A DNA stretch of 15,382 bases, from assembly GCA_949538655.1 (NCBI GenBank), contig CATISE010000193.1, positions 1 to 15,382 on the forward strand, written 5' to 3'. This document shows positions 1 through 7,437 of the stretch, in pieces (positions within the stretch are counted from its first letter, which is position 1; every line of letters starts with the position of its first letter). This stretch comes from Marine Group II euryarchaeote MED-G33 (GTDB lineage: Archaea; Thermoplasmatota; Poseidoniia; Poseidoniales; Thalassarchaeaceae). The notes beneath the pieces were generated by a model. It ran no database searches. It worked only from the letters and a program-made list of their open reading frames with translations, and was not told the origin of the DNA. A program made the translations under genes and the position numbers.

Positions 1-133
1 CTGTATCCTTCCTAGCATCCATTATGGTGGCCCTATGTGCGAATTTCATTTTGATGATAATCCACAATAAATACAGAATAATTAAGCAAGAAATTACAAT
101 GACAACAATCGTTTCTACCTCTAGTTCAACCAT
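1..133 (-). CDS. Small membrane protein, N-terminus only (runs off the left edge)
   Basis: An ATG at 133 opens a minus-strand frame with no stop through base 1, giving 44 codons. The product begins MVELEVETIVVIVISCLIIL and continues YLLWIIIK, so residues 8-28 form one very hydrophobic helix. It is followed by a basic stretch (KMKFAHRATIMDARKD). This looks like an N-terminal membrane anchor with the rest of the protein in the cytoplasm, but the family cannot be told from this fragment. It lies 53 bases downstream of the glycosyltransferase stop on the same strand. An AT-rich element sits about 33 bases upstream of the ATG, so it may have its own promoter. The open frame is short, so it could be spurious; the clean start followed by a well-formed helix is the main argument for it. 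Confidence 0.5.
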   Translation of the reverse strand, partial: MVELEVETIVVIVISCLIILYLLWIIIKMKFAHRATIMDARKDT

Positions 134-163
134 ACTTTTTCCATATTGCTATGGTCTGTAAAG

Positions 164-169
164 TTATTT
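164..169 (-). promoter_or_regulatory. Possible TATA element for the left-edge membrane protein
   Basis: Read on the minus strand this is AAATAA within an AT-rich run, centred about 33 bases before the ATG at 133. That spacing would suit an archaeal TATA box for a transcript with almost no leader. No clear BRE is visible and the local DNA is AT-rich in general, so this is tentative. Confidence 0.22.
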
Positions 170-186
170 GAAATTGGAGATTTATT

Positions 187-906
187 TCAGACTCGATTAA
201 CGGGTCGGGGGAACATCCTACGCACGAGCAGTTTGCGAAGAATTCGCACACCATCTGCGACCGATCCCAGTTTTGATTCCCCGATTCTAGGTGCATAGGA
301 AATGGGTACCTCACTCATTCTTAGCCCCTCAGTGGCACATGCCGCGTACATTTCCGCCTCTATTTCAAACTCGGTCGAATTCAATGACATCTTCTGAATT
401 GCCCCTCTGCGAAAGGCCCAATACCCGGTACAAACATCACTGATGAAAACACGATAGAGAGCGACTGCGAACCATGTGAGGATATGGTTTCCAATCCAAT
501 TGACTCTTGACATTGCGCCGGGCTGAATATCCCCCCTCAATCGACTGCCAATCACCACATCATATTCTCCTTGGTCAAGATGTTGTAGCAACCGCAACAT
601 CTCATTTGGGGCGTAGGTGCTATCCGCATCTAACATCACCAACACATCGTCATGGTGTGCGAGGAAACGAGCAAATCCTTCCCGCATTCCGAATCCCTTT
701 CCGGCTGCGGGTCCTTGAACGATTAATTCCAATCCGAGTTCAGTTGCTCTTGCCTGAGTTCCATCCGTACTGCGGCCATCGGCGACGACAATTCGTGGTT
801 CCCATCCCGCGGCTCTAAGCGCATCCAATGGCAATGCCTTCACAACCTTAGGCAAAGCATCCACTTCGTTGTAGGTGGGGAGTAAAATTGTCAACCCTCT
901 ACTCAT
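187..906 (-). CDS. Family 2 glycosyltransferase, dolichyl-phosphate sugar synthase-like
   Basis: The protein has 239 residues and probably transfers a sugar from a nucleotide donor to a polyprenyl or dolichyl phosphate on the cytoplasmic face. Family 2 signatures appear in order: PTYNE (10-14), the nucleotide-binding segment VADGRSTDGT (41-50), the metal-binding DAD (93-95), GSR (120-122), GYWAFRR (161-167), FEIEAEM (180-186) and RIGESKL (207-213). The last three are typical of the DPM1/DPG synthase branch. The usual Asp-Asp of the first acidic motif is Ala-Asp here. There are no C-terminal membrane helices, as in the soluble DPM1 class. GAGGTGAG lies just upstream of the ATG, and that ATG overlaps the stop of the large membrane protein by four bases (ATGA), so translation is probably coupled. 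Dolichyl-phosphate mannose or glucose is the best guess for product; the sugar cannot be read from sequence. Confidence 0.88.
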   Translation of the reverse strand: MSRGLTILLPTYNEVDALPKVVKALPLDALRAAGWEPRIVVADGRSTDGTQARATELGLELIVQGPAAGKGFGMREGFARFLAHHDDVLVMLDADSTYAPNEMLRLLQHLDQGEYDVVIGSRLRGDIQPGAMSRVNWIGNHILTWFAVALYRVFISDVCTGYWAFRRGAIQKMSLNSTEFEIEAEMYAACATEGLRMSEVPISYAPRIGESKLGSVADGVRILRKLLVRRMFPRPVNRV

Positions 907-3368
907 AAATTTCTCACCTCAATCCAATGTACCCAAAGCCCATTTGTATTGATGATTCTGTCACTTCGTCCCGAGATCCCCGCGGGGTCCAACCATCTGT
1001 CTTCGTCCACCGCAACGGAAAGGTGAACTTCAATTCCCCCCATGAAATCACTATGATGCAAGACCGAAACCGTGCTTACACCACGTTCGACGTTTCCAGC
1101 GGTGACACTACAATTATTGGTCCCGATATCGCAAACAATGAATTCAATGTCTAGGTTCCCTGGAGCCGTAATCTGCAATCCAATGCTCAAATCTGAATCT
1201 CGATGTTGGCGTGGCAGTTGAATCGATTCAAAATCAAGGCCACCACCTGTTAGGAATGCTGTATGATTGGGGCGAATTCCAAGATGCGATGAGTCGGCAT
1301 GAGCCCATGGATCAGGCCGCCATTCGCACGATTCTAAGCAATCATCCACTGAAGGAAATGTTGTGATACTTGTCTTGATTGATCCATCTGTTGGAACTGC
1401 TTCAAATTGCCAAAGTCGGCTGCCCTTTTCATCGGCAATGATAGCCCAATGTTCGCTCACAGCGAGAAAATGGCCCATTTGCCCACGGGGTGAAGTCACA
1501 GCATGCGTGATACCCAATTGTAAAATTCCGTTCACATCATCTGCGAGGATCGCGCGCTCAGCATCCCATTGAATTCTCTCTTCAACTGTTAATAGACCGA
1601 GACTCGGGAAACTCGTCAAACCCAAATTGGCATCGACATCGTATAGGATTCCCCAATGTGCAGTTTCGGAATAGATAATCGAATCATTCGGAAGGCTGGC
1701 AATCGCAGTTCGCAATAATCGATCACCTTCTGTTTGGACTTCTACTTCGGGATGTGTTGCAATTTCAATCATTACAAGATGAGATAACAAAATAAATGTC
1801 AATGCGAAGCTCATCAATGTTCGAGTTGGTCGTTTCGATGCTGCTTCCGGGACCTCTAGTTGGACATAACTCATCTCTCCCCCATCTGCAATTTCTTCGT
1901 TTGCCTCATCCAAACGTCGTTCACGCATTCGAGGCGTGAGTCTTGGGACTTTGGCTAGAACAATTCCCGCCAATACAGCCAAGGGGATATGGAATCCATG
2001 AAGTGCCATTGAATACAACATATAGGAAATCAGTGTTAGCACCGATATTCCCACCAATCCATCGAGAAGATGAACCCAAGTGAGCATCCATTGCATTGCA
2101 ATCCAAAGTCCCAACAACCAGACTTCAAATGATGGCCTGAATCGCCAAAGTGCCCATCCAGCTAGGCCAAGTAACAAGGGTCCATTGAAGACAATCAAAG
2201 GAATGCCACCCTGCCATCCATATTCTGCCCAAACAGGAGTGTCCAACATCTTGGGTGCAAACACTCCCATGACGGTAATGACTGCACCCCCGACAACCAC
2301 CACAGAGATCATCGCAAGCCGTCCAGAATGCGAACTTTCCCTCTGTGCAGACCAACGATGCGCACCCAACCAAGCGAGTAACAGTGTACCGAGATACAGT
2401 GAACCCGTAGGGTGAATCACGCCGACAAATGCAACCCCAAATGCGAATAAAATATCCATCCGTTTACTTCGTTCACGAGGTGGCTTGACCAATACCAATA
2501 ATCCCAAAACAAGTCCCAATTGGCTTGCAACAGTTGGATATCCACTATCGAAAGATTTTGCAAACAATGCAGGTGCAAGACACAGTGCCAACAGTGTAGT
2601 CCCCGCTGCTCCCCAACGATCCGCCGCTCCCGCTACTCCCCAAATGATTGCAAGCAGTGTGAGTTGCCCCAATAGATGAACACAGTCGCTTGGAGACAAC
2701 CCCGTCGCTTGCTCTAGAAATGCTGACAGAGCAGGGAACCCCGGTGGATATGTCCATCTGCCAACATTTGGTTCGGGCAACATCAGCGAACCGGTTTCCG
2801 CCAAGCGATGAGAAAGGGTGGCAAAACCCAACCAATCAACCCCCATAGGCCGATCAAAAATGAGTAGAGGAGTAAGGCAGACAAGTGCTGAAATTCCGAG
2901 GGCCCAAGGCAACCAAATCGGTCTTCCAGTCTTGAGAAGTTCAGCGTGTTTTCTGTCTGCTGTAACGTCTTCTTCAAGTTTAACAGTTCCAGCCTCTGAT
3001 TCAGCAGCGTCTTCTATTTCTTCTAGCCTCTCCCATGCCGATAAACGCCGAACTCGAACACTTTCTCTTTGCCATCCCAGTGTTGCTGAGAGGCCATTCA
3101 CAATTAGAATTGCAAATACAAGATATCCTATCGAATGTTCTCCACGGAGGACGACGAGCCAGCCAGCCAACCCATAGAGTACCAACAGGCTGGCAGCTGG
3201 TACGAGCATCATCTGTCGAAGTTGATCAGCACCAGGATCCAGAATCCGAATTAGAGCGAGTCCTGGAATCAATCCAAGACCGATTAGTAGGATGCTTCCG
3301 AGAAGGATGCTGAATAGCCCTGCCTCCAACTTCTCGCCTCCTAAGGAGGCGACGCCCACATTCTCCAC
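903..3368 (-). CDS. Polytopic membrane protein, putative GT-C glycosyltransferase
   Basis: This is an 821-residue integral membrane protein. Two helices lie within residues 15-75 and another near 80-97. A charged cytoplasmic-looking segment follows (100-150), then a block of about eight to ten helices from 152 to 475. A second charged loop (475-515), one more helix (518-536) and a soluble C-terminal region of about 285 residues complete it. The loop after the helix at 152-170 carries an acidic residue (D178 in GVDWLGF) and the motif YPPGFPAL (207-214), which recall GT-C enzymes that take sugars from polyprenyl-phosphate donors. Residues 560-655 resemble the extracytoplasmic region that follows the helices in such proteins, and 680-821 look like a beta-rich domain. 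The coupled downstream synthase fits as supplier of the lipid-linked donor. The start is GTG at 3368 with GGAG five bases upstream. A TTG at 3329 with GGAGG seven bases upstream is an alternative. The enzyme class is inferred and the substrate unknown. Confidence 0.75.
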   Translation of the reverse strand: MENVGVASLGGEKLEAGLFSILLGSILLIGLGLIPGLALIRILDPGADQLRQMMLVPAASLLVLYGLAGWLVVLRGEHSIGYLVFAILIVNGLSATLGWQRESVRVRRLSAWERLEEIEDAAESEAGTVKLEEDVTADRKHAELLKTGRPIWLPWALGISALVCLTPLLIFDRPMGVDWLGFATLSHRLAETGSLMLPEPNVGRWTYPPGFPALSAFLEQATGLSPSDCVHLLGQLTLLAIIWGVAGAADRWGAAGTTLLALCLAPALFAKSFDSGYPTVASQLGLVLGLLVLVKPPRERSKRMDILFAFGVAFVGVIHPTGSLYLGTLLLAWLGAHRWSAQRESSHSGRLAMISVVVVGGAVITVMGVFAPKMLDTPVWAEYGWQGGIPLIVFNGPLLLGLAGWALWRFRPSFEVWLLGLWIAMQWMLTWVHLLDGLVGISVLTLISYMLYSMALHGFHIPLAVLAGIVLAKVPRLTPRMRERRLDEANEEIADGGEMSYVQLEVPEAASKRPTRTLMSFALTFILLSHLVMIEIATHPEVEVQTEGDRLLRTAIASLPNDSIIYSETAHWGILYDVDANLGLTSFPSLGLLTVEERIQWDAERAILADDVNGILQLGITHAVTSPRGQMGHFLAVSEHWAIIADEKGSRLWQFEAVPTDGSIKTSITTFPSVDDCLESCEWRPDPWAHADSSHLGIRPNHTAFLTGGGLDFESIQLPRQHRDSDLSIGLQITAPGNLDIEFIVCDIGTNNCSVTAGNVERGVSTVSVLHHSDFMGGIEVHLSVAVDEDRWLDPAGISGRSDRIINTNGLWVHWIEVRNL
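3335..3351. repeat. Perfect 7-bp inverted repeat with 3-base loop at the GT-C gene start
   Basis: CGCCTCC and GGAGGCG flank the loop TAA. On the coding (minus) strand the right arm holds the GGAGG that would serve the alternative TTG start at 3329. The hairpin lies 6 to 11 codons into the frame if the GTG at 3368 is used. It could hide that ribosome-binding site or slow early elongation. Confidence 0.6.
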
Positions 3369-3420
3369 TTGAACTCCATGCTTCCGAAGATGTGTTGAAG
3401 GGGAGTTTGTTCGAGATTAC

Positions 3421-4008
3421 ATGGCCGGCATTGATTTCGCCAAAGAGCACTGGCACCAAACCGTCGATTTACCGGACGAATATGAGGTTCGGGATTTCAC
3501 AACAGGCGACGATTCCCCCTCGAAATTTGAATTTGATATTGGCCGATATGATGAGGTCCGTCCTGGTATGTACAACACCGATTTGTTCACAGAACAGCGA
3601 TGTATCCATGTCGGATTGGATATTGGTGGCCCCATCGGAACTCCTGTCAAATCAGTAGCAGACGGAGTAGTCGCATTTTCCGGTTACAATCCTGCGGATG
3701 GAGATTATGGGCATACGGTCATCATTCACCATTCCATTCAGGGACAAGATTTGTGGATTTTGTACGGCCATTTGGATGCTTCCTCCACTGAAAATTGTCC
3801 ACCCGGGAAATCCGTTTCTGGCGGTGAAGTCATCGCATGGTTTGGGGCCGAAGACGAAAATGGTGGCTGGCCTCCACATCTACATTTTCAGTTGTCCTAT
3901 CGAGAACCTACAACCCATGACTTACCGGGCGTAGTGACACCAAATGAGCGGAAACAAGCGCTAGAGGATTTTCCAGACCCAAGATTAGTTCTCGGTCCAC
4001 TCTACTGA
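3421..4008 (+). CDS. M23/LytM-type zinc metallopeptidase domain protein
   Basis: The protein has 195 residues and carries a complete M23 fold signature. Zinc ligands H63 and D67 lie in HVGLDIGGPIGTPV, followed by the glycine-rich ADGVVAFSGY, H117 in YGHL, and H153-L-H155 in PPHLHF, which supplies the third ligand and the other active-site histidine. Family members cut glycine-containing peptide bonds, usually in bacterial murein. No signal peptide or membrane helix is visible; the N-terminus (MAGIDFAKEHWHQ) is polar and acidic. The protein may therefore be cytoplasmic or leave by an unseen route. It is a lone gene, divergent from the GT-C gene (52-base gap) and overlapping the end of the isomerase gene by seven bases. 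No in-frame start exists upstream before a stop at 3370. Archaea lack murein, so the substrate is unclear. The fold call is firm and the role unknown. Confidence 0.85.
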   Translation: MAGIDFAKEHWHQTVDLPDEYEVRDFTTGDDSPSKFEFDIGRYDEVRPGMYNTDLFTEQRCIHVGLDIGGPIGTPVKSVADGVVAFSGYNPADGDYGHTVIIHHSIQGQDLWILYGHLDASSTENCPPGKSVSGGEVIAWFGAEDENGGWPPHLHFQLSYREPTTHDLPGVVTPNERKQALEDFPDPRLVLGPLY

Positions 4009-5045
4009 GAAAGATGTTCTTTCAGGCCAACAATTGGGCCGATTGCTGTTGGATCTTTTCCCCGGAGGAGTGCAACCGCACAGGACAACCAATCCATCAA
4101 GATGACAGAATAGAGTAATGCCTCAAGGTGTGAATCACCTTCGCACAGCAAACCCCACGTGGGCTCGACGGCGATGTTATCCAAAAACCAATCAAGACGC
4201 ATATCATTTCGATCGTGGTTACCATCCCATGAGAAAATCAGTAGGCTTTGATTGTCAACAGCATTCTCTTCACCCCAAGCGACAATTTCATTGTGATTCA
4301 TTTCTGGGAACACATGTGATCTGGCAAAGACTCCCCCATTTTCGTTCAATTGACAAGCTGCTCGGTAAGCAGACGGGGCTAATGATTGAGTGGCTAAAAC
4401 ACTGATTTCGAGATTTAGAATGGATTCAGCAATCTCCAAGATAACATCTTCTTCTGAATCCTGGGTGAAATCACAAGCCTCGACCGATTCTGCCAACCGG
4501 CCCACCATCGCTTCTAGATCCTCTGGGGCACTCATAATCCCCAACCTCCATGCAAGGGCGATTTGCGCTCCAAAGATGTGACCGAATGCCGAGCGTGGTG
4601 GTTGTCCCCCCGGCAATTCAATCCATATCTGGTTTGATTCTTCCAGGAGTGCTTGTAAAGCCCCACCTGATGAAAAACCGACCACCGAACATCCCAAGCC
4701 AATTGCAGCCTCAGTCGCATCAATGGTTTCCTCGGTGTTACCCGAATATGATGTTGATATTACCAACCAATTCTCTGAGATCCATGCAGGTAAATCATAG
4801 CCGCGGTGGGCTACGAAAGGAAGGCATCCATCAGCATCAGAGAGGCAGGAAAGGAAATCTCCGCCAGATGCAGATCCTCCCATCCCTAGGCAAATGACAC
4901 CACTAAATGTTGCATTTTCTATGGCAGATAAATCCCAAGATTCCGAATCATTCCAAACCTTGGATAGGTCAGACGGGAAATTTCGGATATGACCCAGCAT
5001 ATCGCTGGAATCGAGACTTTTTGCCAATTCACCCAGTGTCACCAT
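4002..5045 (-). CDS. Bifunctional phosphoglucose/phosphomannose isomerase
   Basis: The 347-residue protein has the double SIS-domain organisation of the archaeal-type bifunctional isomerase. This enzyme interconverts glucose-6-phosphate, mannose-6-phosphate and fructose-6-phosphate in the cytoplasm. Phosphate-binding motifs are GMGGSASGGD (54-63) and STSYSGNTEET (97-107). The second half carries QLNEN (232-236) with the likely catalytic E235, H251 in NHNEIVAW, and K342 in GLKEHL near the C-terminus, all in expected places for the family. Length is normal. The ATG shares one base with the nmd3 stop (TAATG) and has GGGAGG five bases upstream, so it is the last gene of the ccm-nmd3 unit and probably translationally coupled. 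Its product feeds mannose-based nucleotide sugars and, with GlmS at the other end of the window, hexosamine synthesis. The function is well supported; the relative activity on the two substrates cannot be judged. Confidence 0.92.
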   Translation of the reverse strand: MVTLGELAKSLDSSDMLGHIRNFPSDLSKVWNDSESWDLSAIENATFSGVICLGMGGSASGGDFLSCLSDADGCLPFVAHRGYDLPAWISENWLVISTSYSGNTEETIDATEAAIGLGCSVVGFSSGGALQALLEESNQIWIELPGGQPPRSAFGHIFGAQIALAWRLGIMSAPEDLEAMVGRLAESVEACDFTQDSEEDVILEIAESILNLEISVLATQSLAPSAYRAACQLNENGGVFARSHVFPEMNHNEIVAWGEENAVDNQSLLIFSWDGNHDRNDMRLDWFLDNIAVEPTWGLLCEGDSHLEALLYSVILMDWLSCAVALLRGKDPTAIGPIVGLKEHLSQ

Positions 5046-6124
5046 TATTCCTCCCTAGACCCATTCCCTTCATCGGGATTTCGGACTCTCGGCAGTGCAA
5101 CCCATTCATCTGTAATCCAACCCAAACGCAACCGAGGGTTGCTTCCATCATCATCATAAGGCAATCTTACAGTCATTACCTTGTAATCACGCGGATCCAT
5201 GAATTCTGCTGCAGACGTGTCTCTGTTGAGAACATCCACCTCAACCTGCTCTACGAATCTTGACATCACAACCGTCTTATCCAAATCTCGCCAAGACGCA
5301 CCCGTTTTTTCACGGCGATCTAAAGCCAAGAGAATCGGTCCATCTTTTTGCCAAGCACTAACGGTCCAAAGTCGATTTTTCCAACGAATGATGTCTCCCA
5401 AATCGTATCCTGGGCGACGATACAACACGGTGAGGCGAGTCACATCCATCCCATCCTTTTGACCGACTACAGAGTGGGTTTCCTTGGTTTGTCCTCCCCA
5501 CTTTTGGACCATGTGTCGTGCCCATGTTCTGGCCAACGATTTACTTCCCATGGTCACATCCCAGCCACCGACAACAGCTCCTTCTTTGGTGATGAAGAAC
5601 ATCGGATCTGGTTCCATGGTGGCGAGCAGCGTATCCAATGAGTTACGGAGTTCCTCTAATTCAGCTTCTTCCAATTTTCGACCTGAACTTCGGATTTGCA
5701 TTGTAGCCTCGTAGTAATTTCCATCCTTGCGAGTACAGGTGGTACAAATCATGTTTGAAGTTCGCACGATTACCTCATGTTTTTCATCAAAATGAAATGC
5801 ATCAATCTGCCCATCAATTTTGACATGTATTCTCACATTTCTTTCATCAATGGTTTCGAAATGAGTTGCAATTCCTACCGCTTCAGCCCTTTCATGGATT
5901 CGCAAGGAATCGTCCAATCGACGCTGAAGCAGATCATCGGTCTCAAGAAAACCCCAACGTGAACTCTCAAAATTCATTCCACATTTCGGACACCGGTATG
6001 CTTGGCTTGTTTCATCGCATTCAGACAAGGTGTTTCGATCTCTGAAACAAGATTCACACAATCTGTCACTTGAATGGGGGGCACCTGCCCCACAGGAAAC
6101 GCAAAACGCATCACCCCGAGACAT
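5045..6124 (-). CDS. NMD3 family ribosomal large-subunit factor
   Basis: The protein has 359 residues. In eukaryotes NMD3 binds the joining face of the 60S subunit and acts as export adaptor; the archaeal form lacks the export tail and presumably acts in late 50S maturation or anti-association. The N-terminal zinc-binding cysteines are visible as CVSC (8-11), CESC (23-26), CPKC (45-48) and CTTC (127-130). The last is followed by the family signature RKDGNYYEATMQIR (132-145). The middle part (about 150-220) has the helical and beta pattern of the core. The C-terminal third (about 240-320), with YDLGDIIRWKNRLWTV and a DxR segment, matches the beta-barrel expected in this family. The ATG at 6124 follows the stop of the upstream gene by 16 bases with only a weak GGTGTG upstream. 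A ribosome factor between cytochrome maturation genes and a sugar isomerase is an unusual position. Confidence 0.88.
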   Translation of the reverse strand: MSRGDAFCVSCGAGAPHSSDRLCESCFRDRNTLSECDETSQAYRCPKCGMNFESSRWGFLETDDLLQRRLDDSLRIHERAEAVGIATHFETIDERNVRIHVKIDGQIDAFHFDEKHEVIVRTSNMICTTCTRKDGNYYEATMQIRSSGRKLEEAELEELRNSLDTLLATMEPDPMFFITKEGAVVGGWDVTMGSKSLARTWARHMVQKWGGQTKETHSVVGQKDGMDVTRLTVLYRRPGYDLGDIIRWKNRLWTVSAWQKDGPILLALDRREKTGASWRDLDKTVVMSRFVEQVEVDVLNRDTSAAEFMDPRDYKVMTVRLPYDDDGSNPRLRLGWITDEWVALPRVRNPDEGNGSREE

Positions 6125-6140
6125 TCATTCCACACACCAT

Positions 6141-6539
6141 TCATGCTTCTGCAGCTTCTCTTTGCTTGCGTGCCCAAATGAATGATTGGACACAGAAGTA
6201 AGTGTAAATCAACCCTGTAATGAAAAGCATCAACATTGAACCACTAGCATAGTTGATCCCATCGCCCATGACCATGAAAAATCGAGTTCCACCAATCACA
6301 CAGATCAAACCAAATGTGGCAGCGATATGCATCCAGAGTTTCCTTTTTTCTGGAATTCGGGTTGCTAGAATACCTGTAATCAACAAAGGTATACCTGCAA
6401 AAGTGGGTGCATAGGAGGTCATCGAGTCTGAACCAGAAATTTGTGAAATGATAATCCCCCATAGCGCAAGGAATGCACCGTAACCAGTTGTGATGGTTGG
6501 AATTGATTGGCCTGCAACAGTATAACTCTGTTCTGTCAT
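6141..6539 (-). CDS. Four-helix membrane protein of unknown function
   Basis: The protein has 132 residues and four predicted membrane helices, at about 19-35, 44-60, 68-88 and 99-121. It ends in a short basic-acidic tail (ARKQREAAEA). The connecting loop RIPEKRKLWMHIAATFGL, with a helix-capping histidine, resembles small uncharacterised membrane proteins seen in many bacteria, but I can attach no function. It sits 39 bases after ccmD and 16 bases before nmd3 on the same strand, so it is likely co-transcribed with the haem-delivery genes. That position makes a role in cytochrome assembly possible, but this is guilt by association only. It is not CcmE: that protein has one helix and a soluble haem-binding barrel, which this lacks. 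The start is ATG at 6539; its upstream region is unusually GC-rich and foldable. Confidence 0.72.
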   Translation of the reverse strand: MTEQSYTVAGQSIPTITTGYGAFLALWGIIISQISGSDSMTSYAPTFAGIPLLITGILATRIPEKRKLWMHIAATFGLICVIGGTRFFMVMGDGINYASGSMLMLFITGLIYTYFCVQSFIWARKQREAAEA

Positions 6540-6546
6540 GAACCAT

Positions 6547-6580
6547 CGGCGGAGCCGTTTGGATTTGAAGCCGCCGGCTT
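6547..6580. repeat. GC-rich foldable segment between ccmD and the four-helix protein
   Basis: Three alternative pairings occupy 34 bases. A perfect AAGCCG/CGGCTT palindrome (6568-6580) overlaps the ccmD stop codon. A CGGC/GCCG hairpin with a 3-base loop covers 6547-6557. A long-range CCGCCG (6571-6576) with CGGCGG (6547-6552) pairing excludes both. The segment ends eight bases before the next start codon. It could shape RNA processing or translation between the two genes; it has no T-run that would mark a terminator. Confidence 0.4.
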
Positions 6581-6734
6581 ATTCTTCCGAATCCGTAGGA
6601 TTCGATATGGTCTCTTCAACCGCCTTGATTCTCGCCTGAACATCACGAAGACGGTCTAGCAATTGCCAGGTGAACCAACCAATCAACCCAATCATTGCAG
6701 CATATGCTGCAGCCAAATATACGATATCACTCAT
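6579..6734 (-). CDS. ccmD: CcmD-like short haem-exporter subunit
   Basis: A 51-codon gene lies immediately after ccmC, its ATG one base past the ccmC stop. The product begins MSDIVYLAAAYAAMIGLIGW, so one membrane helix covers about residues 4-26. A charged amphipathic cytoplasmic segment (LLDRLRDVQARIKAVEETIS) and an acidic end (TDSEE) follow. This is the architecture of CcmD, a 45-70-residue single-pass protein that helps release holo-CcmE from the CcmABC complex. Sequence conservation in CcmD is low throughout the family, so the call rests on size, topology, the arginine-rich segment after the helix, and position directly after ccmC. The alternative is an unrelated small membrane protein. 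Confidence 0.74.
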   Translation of the reverse strand: MSDIVYLAAAYAAMIGLIGWFTWQLLDRLRDVQARIKAVEETISNPTDSEE

Positions 6735-6735
6735 C

Positions 6736-7437
6736 TCAATCCATCCGTAGTTGTAGTTCTGCGAGACGTCGTTCGCATTTCTGCACTTCCCAACTGACCA
6801 TCGTCTGTCCGATCAATAAAATGGTCATACCCAGGAAGGCCAGAAGCCAGATTTGCAGAATAACTGTATCGACTCCATTTTCTTCTCCTTCACAGATTAC
6901 GCATCCGGGGTGGCGTTCTTGCCACCATTGAGTTGCCATATATGTGATCGGAACGAGAAGAAAACCAAACATTCCAATGCCTGTAAAAACATCTCTGAAT
7001 TCAGGCGTATCTGGCTGGCTACGACGTGATAGAACCAGAAATAGTGCGACTGCAGAAAGGACACCGTATGTGTTCAACCGAGCATCCGTCCAATCCCAAG
7101 GAACGCCCCATTCTGCGGCTCCCCAAATCGGTCCAGATGTGACTACACAAAGTCCGAACAAGAGGCACAATTCTGAAGCAACTCCTGCCAATGTCCAACC
7201 CCATTCAGAACGTTTCCAAAACCATGCAAGACTTCCGATAAATAGCATCCCAAATGCGATGAAAGAGGTCCACGCAGCTGGCACATGCCAGAAAATAATT
7301 CGATATGAATCACCTTCGAAACCCTGTGCACTAGGTGCGACTAAAAATCCCAATATCATTGCCAAGCCGGCAATTGCGAGACCTAGTAGCATCAACCAAA
7401 CGCCCCGCATGGTCAACGCCCGTTGCCGCCTCCCCAT
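6736..7437 (-). CDS. ccmC: CcmC, haem handling protein of cytochrome c maturation
   Basis: The 233-residue protein has six predicted helices (about 11-33, 46-68, 82-103, 120-137, 152-170, 192-213) and belongs to the haem-handling WWD family. In System I, CcmC places haem on CcmE on the outer face of the membrane. The haem-ligand histidines are present: H51 in FWHVPAAW and H176 in TQWWQERHPG. The tryptophan-rich segment reads SGPIWGAAEWGVPWDWTDAR (101-120), a shortened version of the usual WGxxWxWDxR pattern. I place the start at ATG 7437, which shares one base with the ccmAB stop (TGATG). The frame stays open to an ATG at 7554, but that extension overlaps ccmAB by 118 bases, is not membrane-like, and would put 39 residues before the first helix. 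The following gene is ccmD. Confidence 0.9.
   Translation of the reverse strand: MGRRQRALTMRGVWLMLLGLAIAGLAMILGFLVAPSAQGFEGDSYRIIFWHVPAAWTSFIAFGMLFIGSLAWFWKRSEWGWTLAGVASELCLLFGLCVVTSGPIWGAAEWGVPWDWTDARLNTYGVLSAVALFLVLSRRSQPDTPEFRDVFTGIGMFGFLLVPITYMATQWWQERHPGCVICEGEENGVDTVILQIWLLAFLGMTILLIGQTMVSWEVQKCERRLAELQLRMD

Noticed and set aside
2080..2415. Plus-strand open frame inside the GT-C gene
   Set aside because: It is a complement shadow of membrane-helix codons; the minus-strand frame is continuous with a convincing topology.
3993..4030. Bidirectional terminator between the convergent peptidase and isomerase genes
   Set aside because: The coding regions overlap by seven bases and I found no strong stem or T-run at the junction.
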